A stretch of 64,000 bases of DNA from Trebonia sp963836195 (GTDB lineage: Bacteria; Actinomycetota; Actinomycetes; Streptosporangiales; Streptosporangiaceae): positions 224,741 through 288,740 of the forward strand of contig CAWIIX010000008.1 of NCBI GenBank assembly GCA_963836195.1, in the 5' to 3' direction. The notes under the pieces were generated by a model that was given only the letters and a program-made list of their open reading frames with translations, had not been told where the DNA came from and did no database searches. Made by a program: the position numbers and the translations under genes. Of this stretch, positions 62,924-64,000 are shown one piece after another. How positions within the stretch are numbered: the stretch's first letter is position 1; the number at the start of each line of letters is the position of its first letter.

Positions 62924-64000
62924 GTGGAAGAACCGCCCGTGATCGACGACGCCCCGCTGGCCGACCCGGCCGAGGTCCGCCGCGCGATGGAGTTCTACTC
63001 CTCGCGCGGCTGGACCGACGGGCTGCCGGTGGTGCCGGTCACCGAGTCGTACCTGGCCGAGTTCCTGGCGACCACCGCGCGGGCGCCGTCGGACGTGGTC
63101 TCGCGATGCCGCACCTGAACCGGGCGCTGACCGTGCGGCTGGCGGCGATCAACGCGGCCCTGGCCGGCTGCCTGCCCGCGTACTTCCCGGTCGTGCTGGC
63201 GGCCTGGGACTCGTTCCTCGGCGACGGCGGGGTGTCGCGGGCGATCTGGCAGTCGACCACCGGCACGGCGCCGTTCACGGTGGTGAACGGGCCGGTGCGG
63301 ACCGCGATCGGGCTGAACTCGCGGGGCAAACTGTACGGCCAGGGGTTCCGCGCCAACGCGACGATCGGGCGGGCGATCCGGCTCGGCTCGCTGAACGCGG
63401 CGGGCTCCGCCGCACGTGCTCGACGGGGCGACCCAGGGCACCCCGGCCAAGTACAGGTACTGCATCGCCGAGAACGAGGAGGCCAACCCCTGGGCGCCGC
63501 TGCACGTCGACAACGGGCTGTCGGCCGCCGACAGCGCGTGCACCTCGACCGTCATCCGCTCGGTGCTGCACATCGAGGCCAGGCACACGATCGTCCCCGA
63601 GCAGCTGGCTCAGGATCTGGCTGACTCGATCGGGCGCACGGGGGCGATGGCGTGCGTGTTCGCGTCGGTCTACGGGGTGCTGAACCCCGAGCACGCGCGG
63701 ATGCTCGCTTCCCGCGGGTGGTCCAAGCAGGACCTGAAGGAGGCGATCGTCGAACGCGGGTCGCGGACCTACCGGGAGCTGGCGGCGTCGGGCAAGGAGG
63801 CGATCGCCAAGGGGACCGGCTGGCGGCTGCCTGCCTGCCACCCGGACGCGCTGCCGCAGACGGCGCCGTCCGACCTGGGACACGCCGGTGCCCGTCCTCC
63901 GCTCGGTGCATGACGTGCAGGTCGTCGTCGCGGGCGCGCCCAACGCGGGGGTGTCGTCGATCGTGGAGACGTTCGGCGCGGTCGGCCGTCCCCCGTCGGT
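62924..64000 (+). CDS. Conserved partner of the UGSC selenoprotein (runs off right edge, frameshifts)
   Basis: Start GTG 62924 behind ggaggtcaccggc (reads VEEPPVIDDAPLADPAEVRRAM). Recognisable segments: FYSSRGWTDGLPVVPVTESYLAEFL; after a missing C near 63100, LAMPHLNRALTVRLAAINAALAG and VNGPVRTAIGLNSRGKLYGQGFRANATIGRAIRLGSLN; after changes near 63405, HVLDGATQGTPAKYRYCIAENEE and ADSACTSTVIRS; after a change near 63890, VHDVQVVVAGAPNAGVSSIVETFGAVG to the window end. It has conserved Cys (YRYCIAENEE, DSACTST, PACHPD) that may take part in redox chemistry with the selenoprotein. I do not know its reaction. It lies 17 bp after the UGSC stop and is surely co-transcribed. Confidence 0.72.

Overview
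The window is very GC-rich (third codon positions almost all G or C), uses GTG/TTG starts freely and carries an Actinomycetota gene set (AfsR/LuxR-type ATPase, DUF1707 protein, UBP zinc-finger/kinase operon, TANNNT leaderless promoters). It is most likely a chromosomal contig of a filamentous actinomycete; nothing here fixes the genus. Many otherwise well conserved genes in the first ~44 kb and the last ~5 kb need one or more single-base corrections to read through, often at short homopolymers. That looks like residual sequencing error more than gene decay, so most are annotated as one gene with a frameshift.

Layout. 0-7.8 kb: a 3-hydroxyisobutyrate dehydrogenase-like enzyme, p-aminobenzoate genes (pabB-pabC fusion and pabA), an AlkZ-like winged-helix protein, a PrsW-type membrane protease and an MFS exporter. 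7.8-13.3 kb: a hairpin intergenic element, a clipped IS1380-type transposase lying against an arylamine N-acetyltransferase, DoxX and an NB-ARC ATPase. 13.3-24.2 kb: a defence-like accessory region with a structured RNA leader before a small protein, an orphan type I-G-like cas3 (helicase then C-terminal HD), a methyltransferase fragment, two small unknown proteins, and an overlapping cassette of an unknown protein, an Fe-S RecB/Cas4-like nuclease and a UPF1-like SF1 helicase. The cassette promoter and that of a small membrane protein share a repeated operator-like sequence. 24.4-33.2 kb: DEAD-box helicase and cold-shock protein, a TetR-regulated oxidoreductase, HIT-like, dihydroorotate dehydrogenase-like, AlkB and HAD proteins. 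33.7-38.6 kb: a tightly overlapping five-gene redox/phosphorelay operon. 38.7-49.3 kb: 2-hydroxyacid dehydrogenase, acetyltransferases, universal stress protein, SbcCD, a Baeyer-Villiger monooxygenase and an MFS exporter. 49.3-54.7 kb: an AT-rich patch with a VapBC toxin-antitoxin pair and a single-chain heterodimer-type ABC exporter.

54.8-64 kb is a carbohydrate-type locus. An SDR and a complete sugar ABC transporter (binding lipoprotein, double ATPase, permease) face a divergent operon of a split transketolase, a protein with an in-frame TGA in the motif Sec-Gly-Ser-Cys (UGSC-type selenoprotein) and a conserved partner that runs off the window. The TGA is followed at the right distance by a bacterial SECIS-like hairpin.

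The strongest points for follow-up are the UGSC selenoprotein operon, the nuclease-helicase cassette with its shared operator, the structured leader at 13.7 kb, and two families of hairpin-bearing intergenic repeats whose stems are kept by compensating changes.
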